Shown here piece by piece: positions 46,862-55,733 of a DNA stretch of 64,000 bases (position 1 is the stretch's first letter; each line of letters starts with the position of its first letter). Below the pieces are notes generated by a model. The model had not been told where the DNA came from and made no database searches. It saw only the letters and a program-made list of their open reading frames with translations. The position numbers and the translations under genes are program-made. The stretch comes from Paenibacillus sp. Soil522 (GTDB lineage Bacteria; Bacillota; Bacilli; Paenibacillales; Paenibacillaceae), in the NCBI RefSeq assembly GCF_001428245.1, contig NZ_LMRV01000034.1, forward strand, positions 1 through 64,000, given 5' to 3'.

Positions 46862-47590
46862 ATGTGCCAGGGACAAGGGCATTCACATCAGGAATGGGAA
46901 TGTAAGACGATAGATAACACGAGACCGATCCGCATCGGAATAGGCGGTCCGGTCGGCTCCGGCAAGACGGCGCTTGTAGAGCGGTTGACGCGCGAGCTTC
47001 ATACGAAGTACAGCGTAGCCGTCATTACAAACGACATCTATACGAAGGAAGATGCCCGGATTTTGTTCAACACGGGTGTGCTCCCTGAGGAACGTATTAT
47101 CGGCGTGGAGACGGGCGGCTGCCCGCATACGGCAATTCGCGAGGATGCCTCGATGAATTTTGAAGCCATTGAGGAGCTGGAGCGCCGTTTTGACCACTTG
47201 GATTTGATCTTTATCGAGAGCGGCGGCGACAACCTGGCTGCAGCGTTCAGCCCCGAGCTCGTCGACCGGTTTATATATATTATCGACGTGGCCCAAGGAG
47301 AGAAAATTCCGCGTAAGGGCGGCCCTGGCATCATGCGCTCGGACTTGCTCGTCATTAACAAAATCGATCTCGCGCCTTATGTGGGTGCAAGCCTTGAGGT
47401 AATGGAGGCCGATACGGTGAAGATGCGCGGCGGCCGTCCATTCGTATTTTCCAATTTGTTCGGAGGCGACGGCGTCGATGAGATCGTAAGCTGGCTAACG
47501 CATGAGGTAGCTCATGCGCGCGGTACAGAACATTCGCATGTCATCCAACTGTCCGGCATACCTTCTGAGCATCGTCACTCCGCTTCTTAA
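46862..47590 (+). CDS. ureG: Urease accessory GTPase UreG with His-rich ends
   Basis: UreG couples GTP hydrolysis to nickel insertion. P-loop GGPVGSGKT (28-36), nickel-site CPH (87-89) and [10 protein letters not shown] are present. At 242 residues it is longer than the usual 200-210. The N-terminus carries [14 protein letters not shown] and the C-terminus has [14 protein letters not shown] and SEHRHSAS. These His/Cys-rich tails could hold nickel, a job normally done by the absent UreE (inference). The stop overlaps ureD by one base. Confidence 0.95.
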   Translation: MCQGQGHSHQEWECKTIDNTRPIRIGIGGPVGSGKTALVERLTRELHTKYSVAVITNDIYTKEDARILFNTGVLPEERIIGVETGGCPHTAIREDASMNFEAIEELERRFDHLDLIFIESGGDNLAAAFSPELVDRFIYIIDVAQGEKIPRKGGPGIMRSDLLVINKIDLAPYVGASLEVMEADTVKMRGGRPFVFSNLFGGDGVDEIVSWLTHEVAHARGTEHSHVIQLSGIPSEHRHSAS

Positions 47591-48456
47591 TGGAGCGTAC
47601 GCGAGCAGTTGAGTACGGCACCGGGCCGCAAGTAAAAATATCCGTGCTTCGCGCTTCCTTCGCGAGCCGGCGCGGACAAACGATCATTGAAAATAAATAT
47701 CACACCGCACCGGTTAAAATAGCAAAAGCATTTCCGCTGGACGGTCAGCTCGGTATCATCGTTATGGATGTATCGCCGGGTCTGCTGGACGGCGACAGCT
47801 ATGAGCTGGAATGGACGTCGGAGCAAGGTTCCCATGTCATGATTACGAACCAATCGTACATGAAGGTGCATCCGAGCATGCCGGGCGGGGACTCCCGGGT
47901 GCAGCAGACGTTTATGCTTGAGGAGAACGCGGTCGTCGAGCATATGCCGGAACCGGTTATGCTTTACAAGGATGCTTCGTTTCGGAACGAGACGCAGGTG
48001 CGTTTGAAGGCAGGCTCTGCATGGCTGCAGGCCGATGTGCTTTGTCCCGGCCGTACGCTCCGCGGCGAGCGGTTCGATTACCGTTCTTACTGTAATATGC
48101 TTAAGGTTTATTACGGCGAGGAGCTTATTTTCTCGCAGCGGCAGCGGATTGAACCGGCTAAGCAAGCTATTTCTGCGCCGGGCTGCTGGGACGAATTGAC
48201 TCACTGGGCAACCTTTTATATCTTTTCTGACCGCGTGAATGGCGCTCATCTGGAGCAGCTTCAGGAGAAGCTGGACGGCTTCTCCTCACCTGGGCATCCC
48301 ATTGTTGCAGGAGCGTCGCTGACGCACCGGTTCGGGATTGCGGTGTCCGCTGCATCGACGGCTGCTTGGCCGCTGCAGCAGCTTATGAAGGAGCTGTGGC
48401 AGACGGCGCGCAAAGGCTTGCTTGACAAGCCTCCGCTTCGTTTCTTGCAGGGATAA
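47590..48456 (+). CDS. ureD: Urease accessory protein UreD (UreH)
   Basis: This 288-residue scaffold of the activation complex shows QSYMKVHPSMPGGDSRVQQTF, VVEHMPEPVMLYKDASF and LCPGRTLRGERFDYRSYCN, all typical of UreD. It starts at ATG 47590 inside the TAATG junction with ureG and ends the operon before a strong terminator. Confidence 0.93.
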   Translation: MERTRAVEYGTGPQVKISVLRASFASRRGQTIIENKYHTAPVKIAKAFPLDGQLGIIVMDVSPGLLDGDSYELEWTSEQGSHVMITNQSYMKVHPSMPGGDSRVQQTFMLEENAVVEHMPEPVMLYKDASFRNETQVRLKAGSAWLQADVLCPGRTLRGERFDYRSYCNMLKVYYGEELIFSQRQRIEPAKQAISAPGCWDELTHWATFYIFSDRVNGAHLEQLQEKLDGFSSPGHPIVAGASLTHRFGIAVSAASTAAWPLQQLMKELWQTARKGLLDKPPLRFLQG

Positions 48457-48546
48457 TGGCAGCAGTGAGGTGCATCATAGGCTATGCGCTTCCTAATCAA
48501 ACAAAATCTTGCTCTTGGCGTTGTCTCCGTGACGGATTTATGGGGC

Positions 48547-48582
48547 AAAAAGGTCAACCAATTCCCGTTGGTTGGCCTTTTT
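48547..48582 (+). terminator. Terminator of the urease operon
   Basis: AAAAAGGTCAACCAA pairs with TTGGTTGGCCTTTTT (one G-U pair) around a short loop. Confidence 0.88.
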
Positions 48583-48627
48583 GAGCTGCATTTAGCGGGG
48601 AAGTTGCATATTTCTACAGATGAAAGT

Positions 48628-48656
48628 TAGTTAAACTATTAAATGAACGTTATAAT
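48628..48656 (+). promoter_or_regulatory. Possible promoter and autoregulatory site of the MarR gene
   Basis: A perfect 11-bp palindrome TAGTTAAACTA (48628-48638) lies at the place expected for a -35 region, 12 bp before TATAAT (48651-48656). MarR proteins often repress their own gene from such sites. This is a placement argument only. Confidence 0.35.
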
Positions 48657-48702
48657 ATGATGGTCGAGGTTATCAGAAATAAAAATTAAGGTTGGTGGTC
48701 GC

Positions 48703-49158
48703 TTGGAGGTTTCAAGTACGGAAAGGCTGGAATTAATGAGGCGTCTGGACGAATCGTTTCGCCAGGTGCGCAAACAAATAAATGCGGAATGGAACACTTA
48801 TAACGTACATGGTTTAGGGATGACGCATGGAAGAATGCTTATTATTTTAGCGGAATCAGGCGCGCAGAAGGCATCGGCTTTGGCCGAACAGCTTCTTATT
48901 ACGAGCGGAGGCGTTACCGGCATTGCGGACCGTCTCATCGAGCTTGGCTATGTGAAGCGGGAGCGGGGCGAGCTGGACCGGCGCGTAGTGATGCTGGACA
49001 TAACGGATGAGGGCTTAAAGATCGTAAATCTCATCGAGACGATACGCTCGAAAATGATGCATAAGCTGTTTGACGGGATGTCGGAGGCGGATATGGAGCT
49101 TGGGCTTAAGCTCTTTGAGCAGATGAGCAGAAATATGGAATTGGATACTAGTTGCTGA
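48703..49158 (+). CDS. MarR-family transcriptional regulator
   Basis: The 151-residue winged-helix protein contains SALAEQLLITSGGVTGIADRLIELGYVKRERGELDRRVVMLDITDEG, the MarR recognition helix and wing. It starts at TTG 48703. It lies 18 bp ahead of the AraC gene, so they may form one transcript. The ligand and targets are unknown. Confidence 0.85.
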   Translation: MEVSSTERLELMRRLDESFRQVRKQINAEWNTYNVHGLGMTHGRMLIILAESGAQKASALAEQLLITSGGVTGIADRLIELGYVKRERGELDRRVVMLDITDEGLKIVNLIETIRSKMMHKLFDGMSEADMELGLKLFEQMSRNMELDTSC

Positions 49159-49176
49159 GCAAGGGGGAAACAGCTC

Positions 49177-50109
49177 GTGAACGGAACGCTGTTCAAGCGG
49201 GAGTGGCTGGAGGGAGATTTGCACCCGCATGTGTTTGCTTATTATTTTAAGCAGTGGGCAGATTACACGATGGCCTCTCATACGCATGATTCGATTGAAA
49301 TTATGTATGTCATATCCGGGGCCTGCGGCATCGGTCTGGAGGCGACTGCAGCTGCAGCCGCTTGCGAAATGACGCTTAAAAAGGGCGATTTTATTATTCT
49401 GGATGCGAATGTTCCTCATCGGCTTACCGTTGACGAGCGCGGCCCTTGCCGGATGCTTAACGTTGAATTTGATTTTAGGGAGCGCCGGACGACGTTTCCT
49501 TCTATGCGGCAGCTTGCCTTGGAGGACGAATTTGTGGCTGGATTGATCACAGAGCCGTCCTCTTATTTGTTATTGCGCGATCCCAGCGAGGTGTATCAGG
49601 TGCTAAAAAGCTTAGTGCTTGAGCTGGATAGCCGCGGCAAGCGCATCAATATTAAAGCGGAGCTGCTGTTTGCCCAGCTGATTTTAGCCATTGCGCGTTT
49701 ACGCCATGAGTCTGGCGCACAAGGCGTAAATCCCGCAGATCTCTATGTGAAGCAAACGATCGAATTTATGCATCATAATTATGACCGCGACATTCAGGTA
49801 AAGGAAATTGCGGCGGCCGTTAGCTTGCATCCAGGTTATTTGCACCGTGTATTCCGCGCCCAGCTGGGCAAAACGATAACGGGCTATTTGACGGAGCTGC
49901 GCATGGAGAAGGCGAAAATGCTGCTGCGCGAGACGGATATCGCAATTGCCGACATCTGTGATTATGTCGGCGTGGGGAGCCGGCAATATTTCCATGCCAT
50001 GTTCAAAAAATATACGGGTCAGACGCCGATTGCTTACCGAAATTCGGTTGATACACAATTTTGGACAGCCGCGGTCAAGCAGAAGATCACCAGAAGTGAC
50101 GATTTCTGA
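49177..50109 (+). CDS. AraC-family regulator with N-terminal cupin domain
   Basis: The 310-residue protein has an AraC-type cupin sensor at about 20-110 (SHTHDSIEIMYVISG, KGDFIILDANVPHRL) and a C-terminal double helix-turn-helix (IQVKEIAAAVSLHPGYLHRVFRAQLGKTI; DICDYVGVGSRQYFHAMFKKYTG). GTG 49177 follows AAGGGGG. It is immediately upstream of a GH4 gene, which it probably controls in response to a sugar. Confidence 0.88.
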   Translation: MNGTLFKREWLEGDLHPHVFAYYFKQWADYTMASHTHDSIEIMYVISGACGIGLEATAAAAACEMTLKKGDFIILDANVPHRLTVDERGPCRMLNVEFDFRERRTTFPSMRQLALEDEFVAGLITEPSSYLLLRDPSEVYQVLKSLVLELDSRGKRINIKAELLFAQLILAIARLRHESGAQGVNPADLYVKQTIEFMHHNYDRDIQVKEIAAAVSLHPGYLHRVFRAQLGKTITGYLTELRMEKAKMLLRETDIAIADICDYVGVGSRQYFHAMFKKYTGQTPIAYRNSVDTQFWTAAVKQKITRSDDF

Positions 50110-50218
50110 CACATTGAAAGATAGTTGGTCACTATATTGATAACGCTTCCGTTTTATCGTTGCTACAATGTAGAGGAGATTAAACGACTCTATCTGACGA
50201 TAAGCGGAGGCTGATTGC

Positions 50219-51715
50219 ATGTCTACTTTTAAAATTACGTTTATAGGCGCGGGCTCGATCGGGTTCACGCGCGGCTTGCTGCGCGACCTGCTTGCAGTGC
50301 CTGAATTTCAAAAAATCGAAGTTGCTTTTACGGATATTAATGCGCATAACCTTGAGATGGTAACCGCGCTTTGCCAGCGCGATATTCATGAGAACGGCTT
50401 GTCGATCCGGATCCAATCGACAACCGACCGGCGTGAAGCGCTTAAGGATGCGAAGTACGTAATTTGTACAATTCGCGTAGGCGGCCTTGAAGCATTCGCA
50501 ACCGATGTGGATATTCCGCTCAAATACGGCGTTGACCAATGCGTAGGCGATACGCTGAGCGCCGGCGGCATCATGTACGGGCAGCGGGGCATCGCCGAGA
50601 TGATGAACATTTGCCGTGACATTCGGGAGGTTGCTGCGGAGGATGCGCTGCTGCTCAACTATGCAAACCCGATGGCGATGATGACCTGGGCCTGCAATAA
50701 GCATGGCGGCGTGCGGACGATTGGATTATGTCACGGCGTGCAGGGCGGGCATTGGCAAATTGCCGAAGCTTTCGGGCTGAAGCAGGAGGAAGTCGATATT
50801 GTTTGCGCGGGCATTAACCATCAAACGTGGTATATTCAAATTAAACATAACGGCGAGGACCTGACCGGCAAGCTGCTGGACGCATTCGAGAAGCATCCGG
50901 ACTTTAGCCGCACCGAGAAGGTGCGCATCGATATGCTGCGCCGCTTCGGCTATTACAGCACCGAATCGAACGGCCATCTGAGCGAGTATGTGCCTTGGTA
51001 CCGCAAGCGTCCGGAGGAAATTAACGACTGGATCGATATGAGCTACTGGATAAACGGGGAAACAGGCGGCTATTTGCGCGTATGCACGGAGGGGCGCAAC
51101 TGGTTCGAGACCGATTTTCCAAACTGGATGAAGGATCCCGCAAATGAATTCAAGAGCGAGCTGCGCAGCCATGAGCATGGCTCTTATATTATCGAAGGGC
51201 TCGAAACCGGCAGAGTATACCGTGGTCACTTCAATGTAGAAAATAAAGGGGTCATCGCCAATTTGCCGATCGATGCCATCATTGAGGCGCCGGGTTACGT
51301 CGATCGCAACGGCATTTCGATGCCGACCGTCGGCGAGCTGCCGCTTGGTCCGGCAGCGGTGTGCAATGTAAGCATTTCCGTACAGCGACTGGCTGTAGAG
51401 GCAGCGATTCATGGCGACGATAAGCTTTTGCGGCAGGCGTTTATGATGGATCCGCTCGTCGGAGCCGTATGCAATCCGAATGAAATTTGGCAAATGGTCG
51501 ATGAAATGCTTGTGGCGCAGGAGCAATGGCTGCCGCAATATACGGAGTCCATCGCCGCAGCCAAGAAGCGTCTAACGGAAGGCCCGCTGCTTCCTACGCG
51601 TAATTACGAAGGCGCAGCCCGCCTAAAGGTGAAGACGGTAGAGGAGATGCAGCAGGACCGGGATGCCGCGAACAAAAATGCGGGCGAATCGGATAAAGGG
51701 AAGGAACGCGTTTAA
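50219..51715 (+). CDS. melA: GH4-family alpha-galactosidase-like enzyme (MelA type)
   Basis: GH4 enzymes cleave glycosides by an NAD+- and Mn2+-dependent redox mechanism. The 498-residue protein has the dinucleotide motif FIGAGSIGFTRGLLRD (8-23), NYANPMAM, the metal ligand Cys171 in CHGVQ, and GINHQTWY with His201. It resembles MelA (alpha-galactosidase) more than 6-phospho-glycosidases, but substrate assignment within GH4 is risky. The preceding AraC gene likely regulates it. Its stop overlaps that of the converging exonuclease gene by 4 bp. Confidence 0.82.
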   Translation: MSTFKITFIGAGSIGFTRGLLRDLLAVPEFQKIEVAFTDINAHNLEMVTALCQRDIHENGLSIRIQSTTDRREALKDAKYVICTIRVGGLEAFATDVDIPLKYGVDQCVGDTLSAGGIMYGQRGIAEMMNICRDIREVAAEDALLLNYANPMAMMTWACNKHGGVRTIGLCHGVQGGHWQIAEAFGLKQEEVDIVCAGINHQTWYIQIKHNGEDLTGKLLDAFEKHPDFSRTEKVRIDMLRRFGYYSTESNGHLSEYVPWYRKRPEEINDWIDMSYWINGETGGYLRVCTEGRNWFETDFPNWMKDPANEFKSELRSHEHGSYIIEGLETGRVYRGHFNVENKGVIANLPIDAIIEAPGYVDRNGISMPTVGELPLGPAAVCNVSISVQRLAVEAAIHGDDKLLRQAFMMDPLVGAVCNPNEIWQMVDEMLVAQEQWLPQYTESIAAAKKRLTEGPLLPTRNYEGAARLKVKTVEEMQQDRDAANKNAGESDKGKERV

Positions 51716-52323
51716 CGCGCGTATTTGAGCTCAATGGGCTCGAGTCTCGTTCCCGGCGGACTCCAAGCGGGAGGCCCGAATTTTTTGAGATAGCCGAGCG
51801 TGTTCAAATAACCGTCTACCGGCTGCTCCTCGTTCATTTTCCGGAAAATTTCCCAGCAGGCGATGACGTCGTTAAGCGCACGGTGGCCGCCGATCAGAGG
51901 GATGCCGTAACGATCCGACATATCCTTCAGCGTATGCGGATAGACATGCCGCGCGCGGCTGATCGTCAGCGTATCGATATACCTGTTGGTAAATGATCGG
52001 CCGGCGATTCGAAGCAGGGAATGATGCAGGAAGCCAAGATCGAAGGCAGCATTGTGAGCGATCAATATGTTATCGCCTATCATCCGGTTTAAAATACGGA
52101 ATGCGGTATCCTCGTCCATACCTGCAGCGGTCATTTCATCGGTAATGCCGGTCAGCTCCGTTATTTTGGCGGACAGCTTGCCGTCATAACGGACAAGCGT
52201 GCTGAATTCACTCGCTATTTCGCCGTTAACGCAGCGGATTGCCGCCATTTCAATGACACGATCCTTCTTCGGATCGAGTCCGCTCGTCTCAAAATCGATT
52301 ACGGTATAGGAATAAGAAGTCAT
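51712..52323 (-). CDS. DnaQ-like 3'-5' exonuclease (DEDDh family)
   Basis: The 203-residue protein has the three exonuclease motifs: VIDFETSG (D10, E12), IAHNAAFDLGFL and GGHRALNDV. This is a free-standing epsilon-like proofreading or repair exonuclease; no polymerase domain is attached. The cellular role is unknown. It converges on melA with overlapping stops. Confidence 0.87.
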   Translation of the reverse strand: MTSYSYTVIDFETSGLDPKKDRVIEMAAIRCVNGEIASEFSTLVRYDGKLSAKITELTGITDEMTAAGMDEDTAFRILNRMIGDNILIAHNAAFDLGFLHHSLLRIAGRSFTNRYIDTLTISRARHVYPHTLKDMSDRYGIPLIGGHRALNDVIACWEIFRKMNEEQPVDGYLNTLGYLKKFGPPAWSPPGTRLEPIELKYAR

Positions 52324-52412
52324 AGAAGATTCACCACTTTTTCTAGTAATAATATGTTGTCTCTTACGCTAATAATTCGATAAAAAATAAAAAAAACCTT
52401 TATTGCCCATAA

Positions 52413-52460
52413 CAAATAACCCATTACCGCAGCTTAATAAGCGGGTAATGGGTCATTTGC
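52413..52460. terminator. Bidirectional hairpin downstream of the 28-residue ORF
   Basis: CAAATAACCCATTACCGC pairs with GCGGGTAATGGGTCATTTG with one bulge and one G-U. It lies between the small minus-strand ORF and the start region of the exonuclease gene. Confidence 0.7.
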
Positions 52461-52485
52461 GTTTATGCCGGGCTGGCTTGTTCGG

Positions 52486-52572
52486 TTAGTGGTTATTGCC
52501 GGATCCGTTGTTTTTTTTATCGGATGTTTTTGTCGTCGTGTTTTTGGTCGCGTGACCTTGCTGCTTTGCCAT
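52486..52572 (-). CDS. 28-residue hydrophilic small protein
   Basis: A short ORF reads MAKQQGHATKNTTTKTSDKK and ends in NNGSGNNH. AGGGGGG lies about 13 nt upstream of the ATG, and a strong hairpin follows the stop, so it has its own ribosome site and terminator. It is rich in Lys, Thr and Asn and predicted to be unstructured. It looks like the small basic peptides found in spore-formers, but I recognise no family. Confidence 0.55.
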   Translation of the reverse strand: MAKQQGHATKNTTTKTSDKKNNGSGNNH

Positions 52573-52898
52573 GGTAGAATTCCCCCCTTTTCGAAGTGAT
52601 GACCGTAGTTTGTGACGAGAGGGCAGCTTGCTATTCGTATGTATTAGATAATTAGTGTTTGTTCGTTTAAAGCGGTAAAGCCATTAAGCCTGACATTTTC
52701 AAGTCGGGCTTGTAAGTCTAATCATGCGAACAAAGGTCAAAAACAAAGAATACGTTTACTTGGCTGCTTCATATGAGAGGATAGTGACTATTTTGAAGAC
52801 GAGAGCGCTTTCTTGAGTCGGGGATATAAGGTTTCCGTGTGATAAAATAAATAAAAAGAAAACGTTATCCAGTTGAGAAACAACGGGGGATGCAGCAA
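52573..52898. other. Intergenic region with two cre-like sites before the MFS gene
   Basis: This gap of about 326 bp holds two catabolite-responsive-element-like sequences: CGAGAGCGCTTTCT (52800-52813) and AGAAAACGTTATCC (52857-52870), matching the cre consensus at 11 of 14 (compared with the symmetrical form) and 12 of 14 positions. They flank a possible -10 TAAAAT at about 52844. I see no ORF. Confidence 0.4.
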
Positions 52899-54155
52899 AT
52901 GCGGACGGAGACGAGATTTTGGACCAGATTGAATCTGATGAAGAGTACGCCGCTTCCGGCTGAAAGCAGGCTGGGCAAGGAAGCTGTGACTGCATTAATT
53001 ATCCACTGCTGTTTTCAGTTCGGCGCATCGATGTCAGGCTTGTTCCTCAATTTATATTTGTGGAGGCTGACACAGGATTTAACGGTTAACGGGCTGTATA
53101 ACATCGTTGTCTTTTTACTGACGCCGCCTGCTTTCGCGCTCGGAGGCTGGATCGCGAAGCGGAGCGACCGCATGGTTACGTACCGGCTGGGCATCGTCAT
53201 GATAGCCGTCTTTTATTTGATGGTCGTCATCGCCCAGGAGCATGTTGCGCAATATTACATATGGTTTGCCATTTTTAACGGGATTGCGGCAGGGCTTTAC
53301 TGGACCGGTTACTTAGTTATTCAATACGATGTTTCGACTGAAGCGAACCGGATAAGGTTTTTGGCGATCAATATGATCGTATTCAATGCATCGGGGCTGG
53401 CCGGACCGGCGCTTGCCGGATTTATCATTCAACGCAACGAGGGGCTGCAGGGCTATGTTTTTATTTTCACGCTCGCGTTTGTTATGTTCCTGATTGCTGC
53501 GGTCGTCAGCTTCCGCATTCCGATGGTCCCCTCCCATCACAAAGCCTATTACTTAAAGTTTATGGGGCTTGTAATGAACAAAAACCGGCGCTGGCTGAAG
53601 GCGTTGTACAGCTTCTTCGTGCTTGGTCTTTTCCAGGGCATCATGCTGTTTCTGCCGAACATTATGCTGTATCAAACGGTCGGCCGTGAGGATTGGGTGG
53701 GCTACTTGGGCGTTTTCTTCTCTTCGCTTACAGTCGCTACCGGCTATGTCATTTCCAGGAAAGCGCAAAAGGAGCAAGTGCGCAAATACGTGCTGCTGTC
53801 TACGACAGGCGTTGTGATCGGTTCAGCGCTGCTGCTCTTTCAAGTGGCGTTTTGGTCGGTCGCCGTCTTTATGATTTTGTTCTCGATCTGTAATCCGCTT
53901 GCGGTCAATACGCTTACCTCCTACTACTACCGGTTAATCGGCACGCTGCCGCTCAAAGGGCAACTGCGCGTAGAATCGGTCGTCATGAGGGAGCTTTTCC
54001 TGAACGCGGGAAGGGTACTGTCTATTTCTTTACTCATCCTGCTTGCAGGCGGTTTGCAATCCGTCTGGCTGCCCGTTGTTTTGTTCACGATGGCCGTGCT
54101 GCAATACATATCCGTATTGCTGATAAAGGAGAAGCAGTGCGGGGAGCAGGAATAA
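52899..54155 (+). CDS. Major facilitator superfamily transporter
   Basis: The 418-residue protein has about 12 helices. GGWIAKRSDRMVTYRLG in the helix 2-3 loop is the MFS motif A region. ATG 52899 is preferred since GGGGGA then has a 9-nt spacing; ATG 52890 touches the ribosome site. The substrate is unknown. cre-like sites upstream hint at carbon control. Confidence 0.83.
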   Translation: MRTETRFWTRLNLMKSTPLPAESRLGKEAVTALIIHCCFQFGASMSGLFLNLYLWRLTQDLTVNGLYNIVVFLLTPPAFALGGWIAKRSDRMVTYRLGIVMIAVFYLMVVIAQEHVAQYYIWFAIFNGIAAGLYWTGYLVIQYDVSTEANRIRFLAINMIVFNASGLAGPALAGFIIQRNEGLQGYVFIFTLAFVMFLIAAVVSFRIPMVPSHHKAYYLKFMGLVMNKNRRWLKALYSFFVLGLFQGIMLFLPNIMLYQTVGREDWVGYLGVFFSSLTVATGYVISRKAQKEQVRKYVLLSTTGVVIGSALLLFQVAFWSVAVFMILFSICNPLAVNTLTSYYYRLIGTLPLKGQLRVESVVMRELFLNAGRVLSISLLILLAGGLQSVWLPVVLFTMAVLQYISVLLIKEKQCGEQE

Positions 54156-54176
54156 CGGAAATATACTCAAATAGCT

Positions 54177-54222
54177 CAAGGGACTGCCCGCCAGGTGACA
54201 AGACCTGGTGGGCAGTCCCTTG
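54177..54222 (+). terminator. Terminator-like hairpin after the MFS gene
   Basis: A 20-bp stem has arms CAAGGGACTGCCCGCCAGGT and its complement with one G-U pair, around GACAAG. There is no clear T-run after it. Confidence 0.7.
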
Positions 54223-54366
54223 ACTCGTTTGCGGGATTGACAGGCCTCCTGAGAATATTTAAATAAAAAAACAGAAAAAATTATAAGCATGGCTGCTCCT
54301 AATTCTGTTATTCTGAATGGATGAAATGTCGCAGCAGATCGCGATAGCAAAGGGGGAGTTTCAGCC

Positions 54367-55707
54367 GTGAGAAGAAATAATTGTGCAATCGCTTTATGGA
54401 TTACGTTAGGAATTATACTTTTAACGGGCTGTATGAAAGATAACAGCACTCCTGCGGAAAAGGACAGACAGCAGGAAAAAGTCGAGATCGAAAGACCGGT
54501 AACCCTTACTTTCTGGAGAAATTCAGGCAATAAAGCCGAAAATGCCGCCTATAATCATTTGATCGCTTCGTTCATGGAGAAGCATCCGTTGATAAAAATA
54601 GAAATGATGCCGTTTCCGTACAGCGATTACGATACGAAGCTTAGAACCTCGGTCGCCGCAGGCAATCCACCAGACATTATGGCGATCGACGCACCGAATC
54701 TAGCGTCCTACGCGGAAGCCGGCGCGCTGCTGCCGCTCACTGGTAACTTCAAGAGAAACGGATATATCGAAGATATTCCGCAAACGACGATCGACGGCTA
54801 CACGTACCGGCAAAATATTTATTTGGCGCCCTTGACGGAATCATCGATTGCGATGTTTTATAATAAAAAAATGTTTGAAGCTGCCGGCCTCCCTCTGCCC
54901 CCGCGCAATCCGGACGAAGCCTGGACATGGGAGCAGGTGCTTGAGGCAGCGAAAAAAATCAACGATCCGGCGAATGGCATTTATGGCATTGATCCGGCGC
55001 AAGGCTTTCAAAACGCGGGAGCGACCGCTTATTTCAAATATCCGATCATCTGGCAATTCGGCGGGGAAGTGATGAATCCGGAAGGGACTACGGCGAAGGG
55101 GTATCTGGACTCGCCCGAAACGAAGCGGGCGCTGGCGTTTTATGCGGGGCTGTTCACGAAATATAAAGTCGCATCGTTCGAATATCCTGTTGATGCTTTT
55201 CCGAACCGCAAGCTGGGCATTACGATCGACGGCACATGGTCTCTTTCTCATATAGCGGAGAACTTTCCGGATTTTAAGCTGGGTGAAGACTTTGATGTTG
55301 CTCCTCTGCCAAAGGGAAGCAGACAAGCTGTAGCCAATGGCAGCTGGGGACTAGGCATATCGGCAGAGAGCAAGCATCCGGAAGAAGCCTGGATGTTCGT
55401 AAATTGGATGACCAGCTATGATGGCATGAAAATGTATACCAGTATTACGCGGGATATTCCGGCAAGGTATTCGGTCGCTAAGGAATTTACGGAACTGAAT
55501 GAATATCCGAAAAATATTTTCGTCATCCAAAACCAGAAGTACGGCAGACCGCGCCCCATTACGCCGGTGTTTCCGCAAGTATCGGAGGCCGTCAAAAAAT
55601 TGTTCGAGGAAATAACGCTGGAGAAGCGGAACTTGGATGATGCGGTTCAGGCTGCAATCAGCACGATCGATAAGGCGTATGCTGATTCACAGGCCATTTC
55701 GAAATGA
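54367..55707 (+). CDS. ABC-type sugar-binding lipoprotein
   Basis: The 446-residue extracellular solute-binding protein (family 1) has a lipobox LLTGC with Cys22, then FWRNSGNKAENAAYNHLIASF, AGNPPDIMAIDAPNLASYAEAG, and IDGTWSLSHI. It starts at GTG 54367 behind AAAGGGGGAG. No permease genes accompany it. It sits 26 bp ahead of a histidine kinase and response regulator, suggesting a role in sugar sensing or use of a permease encoded elsewhere. Confidence 0.9.
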   Translation: MRRNNCAIALWITLGIILLTGCMKDNSTPAEKDRQQEKVEIERPVTLTFWRNSGNKAENAAYNHLIASFMEKHPLIKIEMMPFPYSDYDTKLRTSVAAGNPPDIMAIDAPNLASYAEAGALLPLTGNFKRNGYIEDIPQTTIDGYTYRQNIYLAPLTESSIAMFYNKKMFEAAGLPLPPRNPDEAWTWEQVLEAAKKINDPANGIYGIDPAQGFQNAGATAYFKYPIIWQFGGEVMNPEGTTAKGYLDSPETKRALAFYAGLFTKYKVASFEYPVDAFPNRKLGITIDGTWSLSHIAENFPDFKLGEDFDVAPLPKGSRQAVANGSWGLGISAESKHPEEAWMFVNWMTSYDGMKMYTSITRDIPARYSVAKEFTELNEYPKNIFVIQNQKYGRPRPITPVFPQVSEAVKKLFEEITLEKRNLDDAVQAAISTIDKAYADSQAISK

Positions 55708-55733
55708 CGATGATGAATGGAGGGTGCTGCCCG

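Noticed and set aside
50140..50165. cre site upstream of melA (TGATAACGCTTCCG)
   Set aside because: At least three mismatches to the consensus, including at an otherwise invariant position.
50726..51538. 270-codon open frame antisense to melA
   Set aside because: Shadow frame in a GC-biased gene; no family features.
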